The notes below the pieces were generated by a model that ran no database searches, was not told the DNA's origin, and worked only from the letters and a program-made list of their open reading frames with translations. From Christensenella sp034926635 (lineage in GTDB: Bacteria > Bacillota > Clostridia > Christensenellales > Christensenellaceae): a stretch of DNA of 64,000 nt. The translations under genes were made by a program, and so were the position numbers. The DNA is taken from contig JAYFQX010000010.1 of the NCBI GenBank assembly GCA_034926635.1, forward strand, positions 200,653-264,652, written 5' to 3'. Position 1 is the first letter of the stretch. Each line of letters opens with the position of its first letter. This document shows, piece by piece, positions 41,844 through 50,580 of the stretch.

Positions 41844-42362
41844 TCAACCGAATATGGCGTTGAGAAACAAACAACAAAAGGTATAAATAACAAGAAAGAG
41901 AAAAATCCGTGTAAAAAAGCTGATGTTGTGTTCACAAAATTTATCTGGTTGCGTTGGTTCCTCGTGAATTTTAAAATTATCGGAATCGACAGGAGCATTT
42001 AAGAAGCCGGCGATTAGTTCGCGGGCAGTCTGCAAATCCGGTTCTTCTACAAAGATATCCTCCAACTGCAAACCGGCAAAACCCATAATATCGTTACCGC
42101 TACTTTTTCGTGTGAATGCAGAAATATTGTTTTCGTTCAATAGCGAAACGAGCATGACAGACTCGGTGGGACTGATTGCGGAAATCAGCAGTATGCCGTT
42201 TTTGGGCATACAAAAGCAAACGCGATCTGGCTCCCGCTGTTTTTCTTTTTTAGAGCGGCGCGACGTTTTGGGCGGTCGTCGGGAGACCAATTTTGCGCCG
42301 CAATCTGCGCAAACGGTAAAGCCCTCTTCGTATTCATCCCCGCAATTTGGGCAAAACGGCAT
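41844..42362 (-). CDS. Zinc-ribbon, DUF2007-like membrane-tethered protein
   Basis: 172 residues. CPNCG and CADCG near the start form a zinc ribbon; a basic linker follows. The middle part (ISAISPTESVMLVSLLNENNISAF, QLEDIFVEEPDLQTARELIAGFL) matches the DUF2007 signalling-type domain. A C-terminal transmembrane helix lies at about 150-170. TGGAGGAAA precedes ATG 42362. It is convergent with the XRE gene. Confidence 0.75.
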   Translation of the reverse strand: MPFCPNCGDEYEEGFTVCADCGAKLVSRRPPKTSRRSKKEKQREPDRVCFCMPKNGILLISAISPTESVMLVSLLNENNISAFTRKSSGNDIMGFAGLQLEDIFVEEPDLQTARELIAGFLNAPVDSDNFKIHEEPTQPDKFCEHNISFFTRIFLFLVIYTFCCLFLNAIFG

Positions 42363-42496
42363 GGCGTTTCCTCCATTTTCGTATTTTTCATCAATATATC
42401 ACGAACGAAAGGGAAAAACAACGCAACAAAAATGCGGTTTTTTTCTCTTGATGATTATGGTATGATATTGCCAACAGACGAAAGGGAAGCGGGTAA

Positions 42497-43075
42497 ATGA
42501 AAAAAAGTTTTTATGCGTATTTAGCTCGGCTGCGCCATATCAAACGCTGGGGGCTCATGCGGAATACGGAAGAGGAAAACGTTGCGGAGCATACGTTTAC
42601 GGTTGCGCTGATCGCGCATGCCCTGTGTATTATAAAAAACACATATTTTGGCGGTAATGCAGATGAAAAAGACGTGCTTGCTGCTGCGCTTTATCATGAG
42701 GCCGCAGAGGTGATCACGGGGGATTTGCCTACGCCCATCAAATATTTTGACGAAGATATCACCGAAGCTTATAAAAAGATTGAACGTCATGCGGAAAAAA
42801 GGCTGGTTTCCATGTTGCCGGAAGAAATGCAGCCGGCAATTTCGCCTTATGTTTTGCAGGAGAAAGATGGAGAGGTAAAAACCATTGTGAAAGCGGCAGA
42901 CCGTCTTGCGGCCTATATTAAATGCCGTCAGGAGCTAAGAAGCGGCAACCAGGAGTTTCAGAAAGCCTGTGCGCGCACCTGGGAAGCTATAGAGGGGATG
43001 AACTTGCCTGAGGTGGCATATTTTGCGGAGCATTTTCTGCCGGGTTATGAGTTGACGCTGGATGAACTCAACTAA
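42497..43075 (+). CDS. yfbR: HD-domain 5'-nucleotidase, YfbR-like
   Basis: 192 residues, close to E. coli YfbR in length and in the blocks RWGLMRNTEEENVAEHTF, VITGDLPTPIKYF, VKAADRLAAYIKC and the late YFAEHFLPGY. YfbR removes phosphate from deoxyribonucleoside monophosphates. The core HD pair reads YHEAAEV: Glu replaces the usual Asp beside the metal-binding His, an oddity. GGGAAGCGGG precedes ATG 42497. Confidence 0.88.
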   Translation: MKKSFYAYLARLRHIKRWGLMRNTEEENVAEHTFTVALIAHALCIIKNTYFGGNADEKDVLAAALYHEAAEVITGDLPTPIKYFDEDITEAYKKIERHAEKRLVSMLPEEMQPAISPYVLQEKDGEVKTIVKAADRLAAYIKCRQELRSGNQEFQKACARTWEAIEGMNLPEVAYFAEHFLPGYELTLDELN

Positions 43076-43087
43076 AATGTTTTTTTG

Positions 43088-43117
43088 TTGACAACTCGGG
43101 AAGGTTTATGGTATCAT
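43088..43117 (+). promoter_or_regulatory. rplJ-rplL promoter
   Basis: TTGACA (43088-43093) and TATCAT (43112-43117), 18-bp spacer. Confidence 0.65.
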
Positions 43118-43127
43118 AACAATTGCG

Positions 43128-43261
43128 TAAAATTGAATATGCTTTCAAAGCCACAGACTCAGGAGCGACTGCTTAAAAATCAAGATCCTGACGAGGTTGA
43201 TTATTATCAGATTGTATCATGCTCTTATAATGTCATCATGGCTTTATAAAGGGCATTTTTT
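43128..43261 (+). promoter_or_regulatory. L10 leader with attenuator
   Basis: The leader contains GCCACAGACTCAGGAGCGAC and CCTGACGAGGTTGAT, the kink-turn-like segments of the ribosomal L10 leader. It ends in a hairpin GCTCTTATAA/TTATAAAGGGC (43221-43254) and a T run, which acts as the attenuator when L10(L12)4 binds. Confidence 0.8.
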
Positions 43262-43293
43262 ATTGAATCAGCGCAGTTTCGGAGGTGAATGAA

Positions 43294-43821
43294 TTGAAAG
43301 AAGCAAAATTACAGGAAAAACAGGCGGCTGTGGCAGAGGTAGTTGATAAGATGAAACGCGCACAGAGCCTTGTAGTTCTGGATTATCGTGGTCTTACGGT
43401 ATCAGAGGTTTCTGACCTCAGAAGCAAATTCCGTGAAGCGGGCGTAGAGTATAAGGTTATCAAAAACAATATGCTGAAGCGTGCTGCGGATGAGCTAGAG
43501 ATCGAGGGCATTGACGATTATTTCAAAGGCCCGACGGCAGTTGCGTTTGGATATGAAGATCCGGTTGCTCCGGCAAAGATTCTGTGTAAGTTTGTAAAAG
43601 ACGTAAATAAAACAGAAATCAAGGGCGGACTTCTGGACGGCAAAGCAATGGATTCAGAAGGAATTCAAAGCCTTTCTAAACTTCCGTCCAAAGAAGAGCT
43701 CCTTGCAAAAATGCTGGGCAGCTTGAATGCACCGATCACAAACTTCGCTTTGGCACTCTCTGCTATTCCGAGAGGTCTTGCATGCGCGTTGAAGGCAGTT
43801 GCAGATCAAAAACAGGGATAA
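43294..43821 (+). CDS. rplJ: 50S ribosomal protein L10
   Basis: 175 residues. LVVLDYRGLTVSEVSDLR, YKVIKNNMLKRA and GGLLDG are the L10 blocks; the C-terminus carries the L12-binding helix. GGAGGTGA at 43281-43288 positions TTG 43294 as start; the GTG inside that site cannot be used. Confidence 0.97.
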   Translation: MKEAKLQEKQAAVAEVVDKMKRAQSLVVLDYRGLTVSEVSDLRSKFREAGVEYKVIKNNMLKRAADELEIEGIDDYFKGPTAVAFGYEDPVAPAKILCKFVKDVNKTEIKGGLLDGKAMDSEGIQSLSKLPSKEELLAKMLGSLNAPITNFALALSAIPRGLACALKAVADQKQG

Positions 43822-43883
43822 CGAAAAAGAAACACGCGGCATAAGACCGCAACATTAATTTAAAAATTTGGAGGATTATGATA

Positions 43884-44258
43884 ATGGATACAAAACAGAT
43901 TCTTGATGCAATCAAAGAAATGAACGTTCTGGAACTTTCTGAACTGGTGAAGGAAATCGAAGAGACTTTTGGCGTTAGCGCTGCTGCTCCTGTGGCGGTT
44001 GCTGCTGCTCCGGCTGCTGGCGATGCTGCTGCCGCTGCGGAAGAGAAAACAGAATTTGACGTAGTTCTGAAAGCTGCTGGCGCAGAAAAGATTAAAGTAA
44101 TTAAAGTAGTAAGAGAAGCTACGGGTCTTGGTCTCAAAGAAGCAAAAGATCTCGTTGATAGCGCTCCTTCCACCATCAAGGAAGCTCTGTCCAAAGATGA
44201 TGCTGAAAAATTGGTTGCTTCCCTCAAAGAAGTTGGCGCAGACGTAGAAACAAAATAA
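43884..44258 (+). CDS. rplL: 50S ribosomal protein L7/L12
   Basis: 124 residues. An N-terminal dimerisation helix (ILDAIKEMNVLELSELVKEIEE), an Ala-rich hinge (about 38-53) and the C-terminal domain KIKVIKVVREATGLGLKEAKDLVD. GGAGG lies 9 nt before ATG 43884; the ATG at 43878 is too close to it. Confidence 0.98.
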   Translation: MDTKQILDAIKEMNVLELSELVKEIEETFGVSAAAPVAVAAAPAAGDAAAAAEEKTEFDVVLKAAGAEKIKVIKVVREATGLGLKEAKDLVDSAPSTIKEALSKDDAEKLVASLKEVGADVETK

Positions 44259-44274
44259 GGATATTTATTTTAAA

Positions 44275-44309
44275 TAAAAAAAGCATGACAGAAATGTCGT
44301 GCTTTTTTT
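44275..44309 (+). terminator. Intrinsic terminator after rplL
   Basis: AAAAAAGCATGACA and TGTCGTGCTTTTTTT around GAAA. Confidence 0.92.
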
Positions 44310-44413
44310 GTATATCTATGTGGTATAATATTAAAAAAGATATATCCTGTACGGTTTAGTAAGATTGAATTTGTGTATATTATTACTAGAAATATATGGG
44401 GGATATCTTTAAA

Positions 44414-44725
44414 ATGGATAAGAAAGAAATAGGCGGTTCAGACGGCTATCTATTGGAGGCGCGCCTGAGAAGCAAACAGTTTTATATTAAAGCTACACAA
44501 AACACGGTAGAGACCGCGCATGAATTAGCTAGCCAGTGCGAAAGAAGCGCAGAGCAGGCATTGGAGCTTTTAGAAAAATGCAAGGATTCTAATGACGGTG
44601 ATTTTGCACAGGAAGCAGTTTTGAAAATGAAAAAGGCGGCGCAGCTTTCTATGCTTGCAACCAAGGCGATGCAAGAGGCGTTGGAAGCGGCGGAGTTAGT
44701 CGCAGGGAGCAAAAGCTTAGAGTAG
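44414..44725 (+). CDS. Small helical protein of unknown function
   Basis: 103 residues, predicted almost all alpha-helix: HELASQCERSAEQALELLEKC and KMKKAAQLSMLATKAMQEALEAAELV are heptad-like, rich in Ala and Glu/Lys. No known family. GGGGGATATC precedes ATG 44414. It is followed 23 nt later by the 11-residue-repeat protein and by a third small gene, a probable three-gene operon. Confidence 0.65.
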   Translation: MDKKEIGGSDGYLLEARLRSKQFYIKATQNTVETAHELASQCERSAEQALELLEKCKDSNDGDFAQEAVLKMKKAAQLSMLATKAMQEALEAAELVAGSKSLE

Positions 44726-44748
44726 AGGATAAAAGGGAGGAAAAGGGT

Positions 44749-45306
44749 ATGGCAACTAAAAAGACAACAGAACAAAAAATAGAAGGAAATGCAAAAAAAA
44801 TAGCTGATGCGGCAAAAACTGCCGGAGAAAGTGTTTCTAAGGCGGCGAAGGTTGCAGGTGATAATGTCTCTAAGGCGGCAAAAATAGCAGGGGAGAACCT
44901 CTCTAAGGCGGCAAAAACTGCGGCAAACAGCAAAGCGGCAAAAGTGACAAAAGAAGCAGCCAAGACAGCAGCAGAAAAGGCAAAAGAAGGGATTATGGCT
45001 TTTGGAAATACTGTTGCGAACAAATCAAAAGAAATTATGGAACTCGCGAAATTAAATACCCAAAAATCACAAAAACAAAAAGAACTGGAAGAAGCATATA
45101 AACAGCTTGGGGAAGCGGTTTATTCTAAGGGCCATTTGCGCGGCGAACTTGCGGAAAAATCAAAAGAAATCAAGCAGATTTATGCAGAACTCCAGCAGAT
45201 CGAAGTAGCCATTAATTGTGCGCAATCAGTGAAGACGTGCAAAGCATGTGGGAATAAATGTAATGTAAACGATAATTATTGCCCGAATTGCGGACAAAAA
45301 TTTTAG
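44749..45306 (+). CDS. 11-residue-repeat (LEA-like) helical protein with zinc ribbon
   Basis: 185 residues. Residues 16-60 repeat an 11-residue unit, for example SKAAKVAGDNV, SKAAKIAGENL and SKAAKTAANSK, similar in period and composition to group-3 LEA or apolipoprotein-like amphipathic helices. A coiled coil follows (about 105-160), and the C-terminus is a zinc ribbon CKACGNKC...YCPNCGQKF. AAGGGAGG precedes ATG 44749. Possible roles are membrane-surface binding or stress protection; none is established. Confidence 0.7.
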   Translation: MATKKTTEQKIEGNAKKIADAAKTAGESVSKAAKVAGDNVSKAAKIAGENLSKAAKTAANSKAAKVTKEAAKTAAEKAKEGIMAFGNTVANKSKEIMELAKLNTQKSQKQKELEEAYKQLGEAVYSKGHLRGELAEKSKEIKQIYAELQQIEVAINCAQSVKTCKACGNKCNVNDNYCPNCGQKF

Positions 45307-45314
45307 GCGTTGGG

Positions 45315-45572
45315 ATGGAAAAGGAAAAAAACCGTTGGTCAAATGTTGTGATATACGATCCGGATGATTTTTTATTGCCGCAGGAGTACGCAGCATTTAC
45401 CGATGGGGTACGGCATGTGTGGCGGGAAATGGGCAAGCTGCATTTGCGATTGGCGAACGATGTAAATATTAAGAGTACTTCCATGCTGCCGGCTTCCGAG
45501 CTGCGTGATCGGCTGGAAGTACTACGAAAAAAAATTGATCAATTAGCACAGAATTATTTAGGAGAAGGCTGA
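45315..45572 (+). CDS. Small hypothetical protein
   Basis: 85 residues: NRWSNVVIYDPDDFLLPQEYAAFTDGVRHVWREMGKLHL and a C-terminal helix LRDRLEVLRKKIDQLAQNYL. No family recognised. It begins 8 nt after the repeat protein, likely the same operon, although only GGCGTTGGG precedes its ATG. The terminator overlaps its stop. Confidence 0.6.
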   Translation: MEKEKNRWSNVVIYDPDDFLLPQEYAAFTDGVRHVWREMGKLHLRLANDVNIKSTSMLPASELRDRLEVLRKKIDQLAQNYLGEG

Positions 45573-45589
45573 ACATAGCCTTCTTTTTT
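45562..45589 (+). terminator. Intrinsic terminator of the small-gene operon
   Basis: GAGAAGGCT and AGCCTTCTTTTTT around GAACAT, overlapping the last codons of the gene. Confidence 0.85.
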
Positions 45590-45733
45590 ATGACATTCTG
45601 TAATATTAAAAATTTTCTTTCGGTTTTTAGTTTTGATACAAACATGATACAATAAAAAGATACTTTAAAGGTGAAAGAGAAAAGATTTCTAAAAAAATGA
45701 TTGGCAACGGTGTGCCAAGAATGGATAATAAAG

Positions 45734-46387
45734 ATGATTAATATTTTAGTGGTAGAAGACGAACGACCGATTTCCAGGCTGATTTCTATGAATTTAACGG
45801 AAAACGGGTATCACTGTGATGTTGCGGATGATGGAATGAAGGCGGCTGACTTGATCGAGGCGCATACTTATGACTTGATTTTGCTTGATATTATGCTGCC
45901 TCATGTGAGCGGATATGAATTAATGGAGTATATAAGACCGTTGGATATTCCCGTTATTTTTATTACTGCGAAAAATGATGTTGCAGATAAAGTAAAGGGA
46001 CTACAGCTTGGAGCGGACGATTATATTGTCAAACCTTTTGAGATCGTAGAGCTTTTGGCAAGGGTAGAAGCTGTGCTGCGGCGTTATAACAAAGGCGAAA
46101 GTAAAATTACAATCGGTAATGTAGACATTGATACGCGTTCGCGGCGCGTTAATAAAGATGGCATACAAATAGATCTCACAATGAAGGAATATGAATTATT
46201 GATCTTATTTGTACGAAACAAAAACATAGCTTTGTTTCGGGAAACGATTTTTGAACGCGTATGGGAGTCGGAATACCTAGGCGATACCAGAACAGTAGAC
46301 TTGCATGTACAGCGTCTGCGCAGGAAGCTTGGCTGGGAAAAACGAATCGTGGCGGTATATAAAGTAGGATATAGGCTGGAAGTATAA
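45734..46387 (+). CDS. Two-component response regulator, OmpR/PhoB type
   Basis: 218 residues. The receiver domain has E8/D9, phosphoacceptor D52 (LLDIMLP), T78 and a Lys near 100 (IVKPFE). The C-terminal winged helix (about 125-218) ends GDTRTVDLHVQRLRRKLG and VGYRLEV. ATG 45734 is chosen because NILVVEDE follows; the ribosome site is weak. It abuts the kinase gene, with the pair probably cotranscribed. Confidence 0.93.
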   Translation: MINILVVEDERPISRLISMNLTENGYHCDVADDGMKAADLIEAHTYDLILLDIMLPHVSGYELMEYIRPLDIPVIFITAKNDVADKVKGLQLGADDYIVKPFEIVELLARVEAVLRRYNKGESKITIGNVDIDTRSRRVNKDGIQIDLTMKEYELLILFVRNKNIALFRETIFERVWESEYLGDTRTVDLHVQRLRRKLGWEKRIVAVYKVGYRLEV

Positions 46388-47800
46388 ATGAAGTTTGGCT
46401 GGAAGGTTTTTTTATCGACAATCATGGTAATTGCCGTTGTTTTTGCAATGGGCGGTTATGTTTTGATCACGTCTTCTTTTCAAGCAAGCCTTACGCGCGC
46501 TACGGAGCGCGCTCTAGAAGAAAATCAGTTTATTAAAATTGCATACGAAAGCGCGGCGGAGAATTATGATGCGCAGGCATCGAAACTGACGGATGAAGCG
46601 ATCGCAAATATTGCGCAACAGCTGAATAAGGGCGGCAAGCGCGGTATTGTTATGTTTAATGAGGATTATGAGCCTATTTCTTCCCATGATGATGCGCATG
46701 CCCATAAGGCGTTGATGGAACAAACGGGCGAGGGGCGCGCATATGTGATCACTCAGCAGAACGGAGAATATATGATCTCTGTAAGCTGTGTTTCGACTGC
46801 AGGAGAACGGCTCGTTTATATTGAAACATCTCGAAATATAACAAATTTATTTAAAGAACGGGAAAGTCAATTTCAGGATTATATCCAGATCAGCATTTTT
46901 TTGCTGCTTGCAAGTGCTGCTATTATGTGGATTGTATCCATGTTTTTAACACGTCCGCTTCGCAGGCTTTCTGCTGCTACGCGAAAAATTGCGCAGGGGG
47001 ATTACGATGTACGCATGCCTGTGTTGAGCCATGACGAAATTGGTGATTTTACAAATGATTTTAATGCTATGACCAATGCACTGGAAGAAAAGATCTATGA
47101 GCTGGAGGATCAGGCGCGGCAGCGCGAAGATTTTGTCGCAAGTTTTGCGCATGAACTGAAAACACCGCTTACTTCTATTATCGGTTATGCCGATATGCTT
47201 CGGTCTAAACAAATGGAGGAAGAAGAGCGATTTGAAGCTTCCAATTATATCTTTACAGAAGGAAAACGGCTGGAGGCATTATCCTTAAAATTACTTGAAC
47301 TGATGGTGCTTGACCGGAGCGATTTTCAAAAACGTAGGGTTAATCCGCGTGTCTTATTAGAGGAAATCGGCGGTTTAATGGCGCCCGTAATCAACAATGC
47401 GGGAATGACACTGAAAATTTTTGCGCAGAATGCAATTGTTTTACTGGAACCCGATCTATTTAAAACATTGCTGATCAACTTAATTGACAATGCCCGTAAG
47501 GCATCAGAAAAAGGAGCTGTAATCGAAGCATCCGGCAGAATTGATGGAAATGATTATATTTTTTGCGTGAAAGATCACGGATATGGTATTCCGCAAGAGG
47601 AAATCCGCAAAATTACCGAGGCTTTTTATATGGTGGATAAAAGTAGGGCGAGAGCGCAAAATGGCGCAGGACTAGGGCTCGCTCTTTCGGACAAAATTGC
47701 CAGGTTGCATGGGGCGAAACTCGAGTTCAAAAGTATATTGGGTAAAGGGACGGTTGTGTGCGTGCGGATCAGACGGGAGAAAAGGAGAACGCAGCTATGA
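46388..47800 (+). CDS. Sensor histidine kinase with HAMP domain
   Basis: 470 residues. Transmembrane segments at about 8-28 and 166-187 flank an extracytoplasmic sensor domain. HAMP spans about 188-240. The phosphorylated His255 is in FAHELKTPLTSIIGY. The ATPase core has N box LIDNARKASEKG, KDHGYGIP and GAGLGLALS. It starts directly after the regulator stop and overlaps the next gene by 4 nt, so the next membrane protein is likely part of the signalling unit. Confidence 0.95.
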   Translation: MKFGWKVFLSTIMVIAVVFAMGGYVLITSSFQASLTRATERALEENQFIKIAYESAAENYDAQASKLTDEAIANIAQQLNKGGKRGIVMFNEDYEPISSHDDAHAHKALMEQTGEGRAYVITQQNGEYMISVSCVSTAGERLVYIETSRNITNLFKERESQFQDYIQISIFLLLASAAIMWIVSMFLTRPLRRLSAATRKIAQGDYDVRMPVLSHDEIGDFTNDFNAMTNALEEKIYELEDQARQREDFVASFAHELKTPLTSIIGYADMLRSKQMEEEERFEASNYIFTEGKRLEALSLKLLELMVLDRSDFQKRRVNPRVLLEEIGGLMAPVINNAGMTLKIFAQNAIVLLEPDLFKTLLINLIDNARKASEKGAVIEASGRIDGNDYIFCVKDHGYGIPQEEIRKITEAFYMVDKSRARAQNGAGLGLALSDKIARLHGAKLEFKSILGKGTVVCVRIRREKRRTQL

Positions 47801-48708
47801 AAAAGGGGATGACATATGTGATCGCCATTTGTGTAACGGTTGCGGTGGTGGCAACTTGTGCTTTGTTTCCGCCTTTTTTGGCACGACAAAAGGATAAGAG
47901 TTTACTGAATGTAGTAAAACAAGATACATCGGTTTCGGAAAGTTATGAATATAAGGCGACAAATTACCAGAAAATTAAAGTGCTGTATGAAGTGTGCGGC
48001 TATTCCTTTGGGTATTTTCGACATTTTCAAATGCGAACAGATATGTATGGATCAACGGCTGCTGTAGCCGAATCAAGCGCTGAAAAGTGGACAGAGGAAG
48101 AAATTGCCGCATATGAAATGGAAATGTCCAGCTATGGTTATCCTATCGAGTATGCCTATACCCCCTCTCTTGAAACGTTTGCATATGCGCAGCCGGACAC
48201 CAAAATGTCCGAAAAAGAGGCGGGAGAAGCTATCATACGAGAAATAAAGGTTTTGCAGGACATGGGTGTTATTCCGAAATTTGCGCTCAACGAAAAAAAT
48301 CCATCCGAAGTGTTGGGACTAATGCTTTTAAAGGCCTCGGACCCTGCGGTTGCAAACCAGGATTTTTATTATTGGCAGGCAAGCGTTACAGACCCCCAAA
48401 CCGGAGCGTATTATACTATTATTATTGATGACGATCTTAGCAAAATATATTTTGTGGAGTTACAGGATATATCGGAGAATCAGACATTAGGCGCGCTTAC
48501 ACAAGCAGAAAGAAAGGCAAAGATCGATGCGTTTGCTTCATATCATGATCTCTCGGTTACGGAAATTGTGGCGCACTCGGAGTCTGATAAATATACCGAT
48601 ATGCTTTGCAATACTGACAACCCGGATTTTCAGGTGTTGCAGGAAATTGAAAAGGCTGAAGGATATTCTTCTTTCCGCATGATTTTAAAGCCATCGGATA
48701 TCGTTTGA
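47797..48708 (+). CDS. Membrane-anchored protein linked to the two-component system
   Basis: 303 residues. One N-terminal transmembrane helix (about 6-28) and an external domain with no recognised family. The end has EIVAHSESDKYTDMLC, FQVLQEIEKAEGYSSFRMILK. ATG 47797 overlaps the kinase stop (ATGA) and has AAAGGAG upstream. A sensory or accessory role with the kinase is inferred from coupling only. Confidence 0.65.
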   Translation: MKKGMTYVIAICVTVAVVATCALFPPFLARQKDKSLLNVVKQDTSVSESYEYKATNYQKIKVLYEVCGYSFGYFRHFQMRTDMYGSTAAVAESSAEKWTEEEIAAYEMEMSSYGYPIEYAYTPSLETFAYAQPDTKMSEKEAGEAIIREIKVLQDMGVIPKFALNEKNPSEVLGLMLLKASDPAVANQDFYYWQASVTDPQTGAYYTIIIDDDLSKIYFVELQDISENQTLGALTQAERKAKIDAFASYHDLSVTEIVAHSESDKYTDMLCNTDNPDFQVLQEIEKAEGYSSFRMILKPSDIV

Positions 48709-48712
48709 TTTT

Positions 48713-49492
48713 TTATAAAACGGTTGCAGATCGCTGCTCTTTATATTCCATAATACCGGATGCTATTGCATATGCAATTTTCTGCTGATATTCGGGATCC
48801 TGCAGCAGGCGTTCTTCTTGCGGATTGGAGAAAAAGCCGCATTCCACAATTACGCTGGGCTGGTCTCCCGGTCGCAGTAACTGGTAATCACCTGTATTGG
48901 CGGTGCGGGGATCCTCAATTTTCAATTGGCGATTCATTTCATTCTGTATAATTTCTGCAAGACGTTCTCCTTTTGCTCCGGCTTCTCTGTAAAACACCTG
49001 TGGACCGTAGATCTCACTGCTGCTGTCATAAAAATTTTGATGAATGCTCAAAAAAAGATCTGCATGAGAATCACGGATAATAGTTTCGCGTTTTTGCATA
49101 TCTTCCTCCTTAGTGGGGGCGATCATATCGTCGGATACCCGCGTCATAATAACATGGATGCCGGATTGCTCTAACAAGTCCTTTAGGCGCACTGCTATTT
49201 CGAGATTAACCTCTTTCTCTTTCCGACCGGTGAAAGTGCCGACAGTTCCAAAATCGTCACCCCCGTGTCCCGCATCGAGGATTACGGTATATGTGGATGT
49301 TTCCTGAAAAGCCGCTACCGGGAAGCTTTCACCTTCTGCGGTAAGAGATGATTTTAAACGGCTAATAGGAAATGCCTGCAATAGAAAAAATACGCTTATG
49401 GCACAAAGAATGATAATGATCAAAAATATGGCAAAACGTCCGGTTGCTCTCCTTCGTTTTTTACTGTGGATCGAGTGGCTGACAGAGCGCAT
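48713..49492 (-). CDS. N-acetylmuramoyl-L-alanine amidase, CwlD-like
   Basis: 259 residues. After a basic start and one transmembrane helix (about 22-42), the amidase_3 domain has ILDAGHGGDDFG, LSIHQNFY and VECGFFSNPQEE, giving the zinc ligands H, E, H and catalytic E. The short anchored form resembles CwlD. It cuts the stem peptide from muramic acid. AAAAAGGGGGG precedes ATG 49492. It converges with the kinase-linked gene. Confidence 0.92.
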   Translation of the reverse strand: MRSVSHSIHSKKRRRATGRFAIFLIIIILCAISVFFLLQAFPISRLKSSLTAEGESFPVAAFQETSTYTVILDAGHGGDDFGTVGTFTGRKEKEVNLEIAVRLKDLLEQSGIHVIMTRVSDDMIAPTKEEDMQKRETIIRDSHADLFLSIHQNFYDSSSEIYGPQVFYREAGAKGERLAEIIQNEMNRQLKIEDPRTANTGDYQLLRPGDQPSVIVECGFFSNPQEERLLQDPEYQQKIAYAIASGIMEYKEQRSATVL

Positions 49493-49997
49493 GCAAATCC
49501 CCCCCTTTTTTAAAAATCTGTAATTTTATTTTGTGCATCGTCGCTCGTTATGGCTACAGGGACATCGCGATATTTTCAAATTGCTTGATATAAAAATTTT
49601 AATGCGGCACAGCATATTTGTTTCATCTGCTTTGTATCATATTTGTAAAATGTGTTTTTTATAAATAATAAAAATATGAATTTCTTGAAAACAGGAAAAA
49701 AGCCGTTAAAATGCGTTTTTTTTATGCTTGAAAAAATTGTTTTTTCTATAAATAACAAAAATGCGGAAATTTATTTACTAATACTAAACAAATATAAAAG
49801 CCATATAAAGAAACGTAATATATTTTTTTATAAAAACATGCAATATTTGCTTTTGTAGAGCTAATTTTGTATTGACATGAATCGTTTGGTATGATTAAAT
49901 AATATCTGCGCTATTTTGTTTAACAAAAATAAACAAGAAGTTTATAAAAGTGTGTTTCAACAAGAGGAACGAGGCTTTTCGCCGGAAAGGGAGCAAC
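49493..49997. other. AT-rich intergenic region with promoter for the cupin regulator
   Basis: About 500 bp, strongly AT-rich, without a supported gene. Two similar words TTTTTTATAAATAATAAAAATATG (49655-49678) and TTTTTTCTATAAATAACAAAAATG (49740-49763) repeat about 85 bp apart. TTGACA (49872-49877), a 17-bp spacer and TTAAAT (49895-49900) make a plausible promoter for the gene at 49998. Confidence 0.5.
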
Positions 49998-50531
49998 GTG
50001 AACATTGGGGAAAAAATCAAAGCGAAACGACAGAGTCTTGGGCTTACGCAAAGCGAGCTTGCAGATAGGGCAGAGCTATCAAAAGGGTTTATTTCTCAGT
50101 TGGAACGGGATTTGACTTCGCCGTCGATTGCCACACTTACTGATATTCTGGAATGTCTGGGAACGGACTTGCAGGAGTTTTTTAACGAAAAAGAAGAAGA
50201 AAAAGTAGCTTTTGCACCGATAGATTTGTTCGAAAAAGCAGATGAAGAAAAAAGTATTTTATGGTTGGTTCCCAATGCGCAGAAAAACGAAATGGAACCG
50301 ATTTTGCTGCGGTTGAAGGCGGGTTGTGCAACAGAAGAAGACCATCCTCACGAAGGTGAAGAATTCGGTTATGTGCTTTCCGGTTCTATTACGCTCGTTT
50401 TGGGGATCAAGCGGCACAGGATTAAAAAAGGCGGAAGTTTTTATTTTAAGACCAATATTCCACATCATTTAGAGAATACAGGGAAAAAAGATGCGGAAGT
50501 TATCTGGGTTTCCACACCACCGATGTTTTGA
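49998..50531 (+). CDS. XRE-cupin transcriptional regulator
   Basis: 177 residues. The helix-turn-helix LGLTQSELADRAELSKGFISQLERDLTSPSIATL covers about 14-47. A C-terminal cupin (about 105-175) has HPHEGEEFGYVLSG and PHHLENTG. Regulators of this type adjoin polyamine transport genes and respond to polyamine or related ligands. GTG 49998 has AAAGGGAG upstream. potABCD follows in the same direction. Confidence 0.9.
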   Translation: MNIGEKIKAKRQSLGLTQSELADRAELSKGFISQLERDLTSPSIATLTDILECLGTDLQEFFNEKEEEKVAFAPIDLFEKADEEKSILWLVPNAQKNEMEPILLRLKAGCATEEDHPHEGEEFGYVLSGSITLVLGIKRHRIKKGGSFYFKTNIPHHLENTGKKDAEVIWVSTPPMF

Positions 50532-50580
50532 GGGCAAAACAAATTTTTTATAAGATAGGAAAACGGGAGAGGGGTAGAAG

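Noticed and set aside
49652..49858. 68-codon Lys/Asn-rich ORF in the AT-rich gap
   Set aside because: Composition follows the AT-rich DNA, no ribosome site, spans the two A/T repeats.
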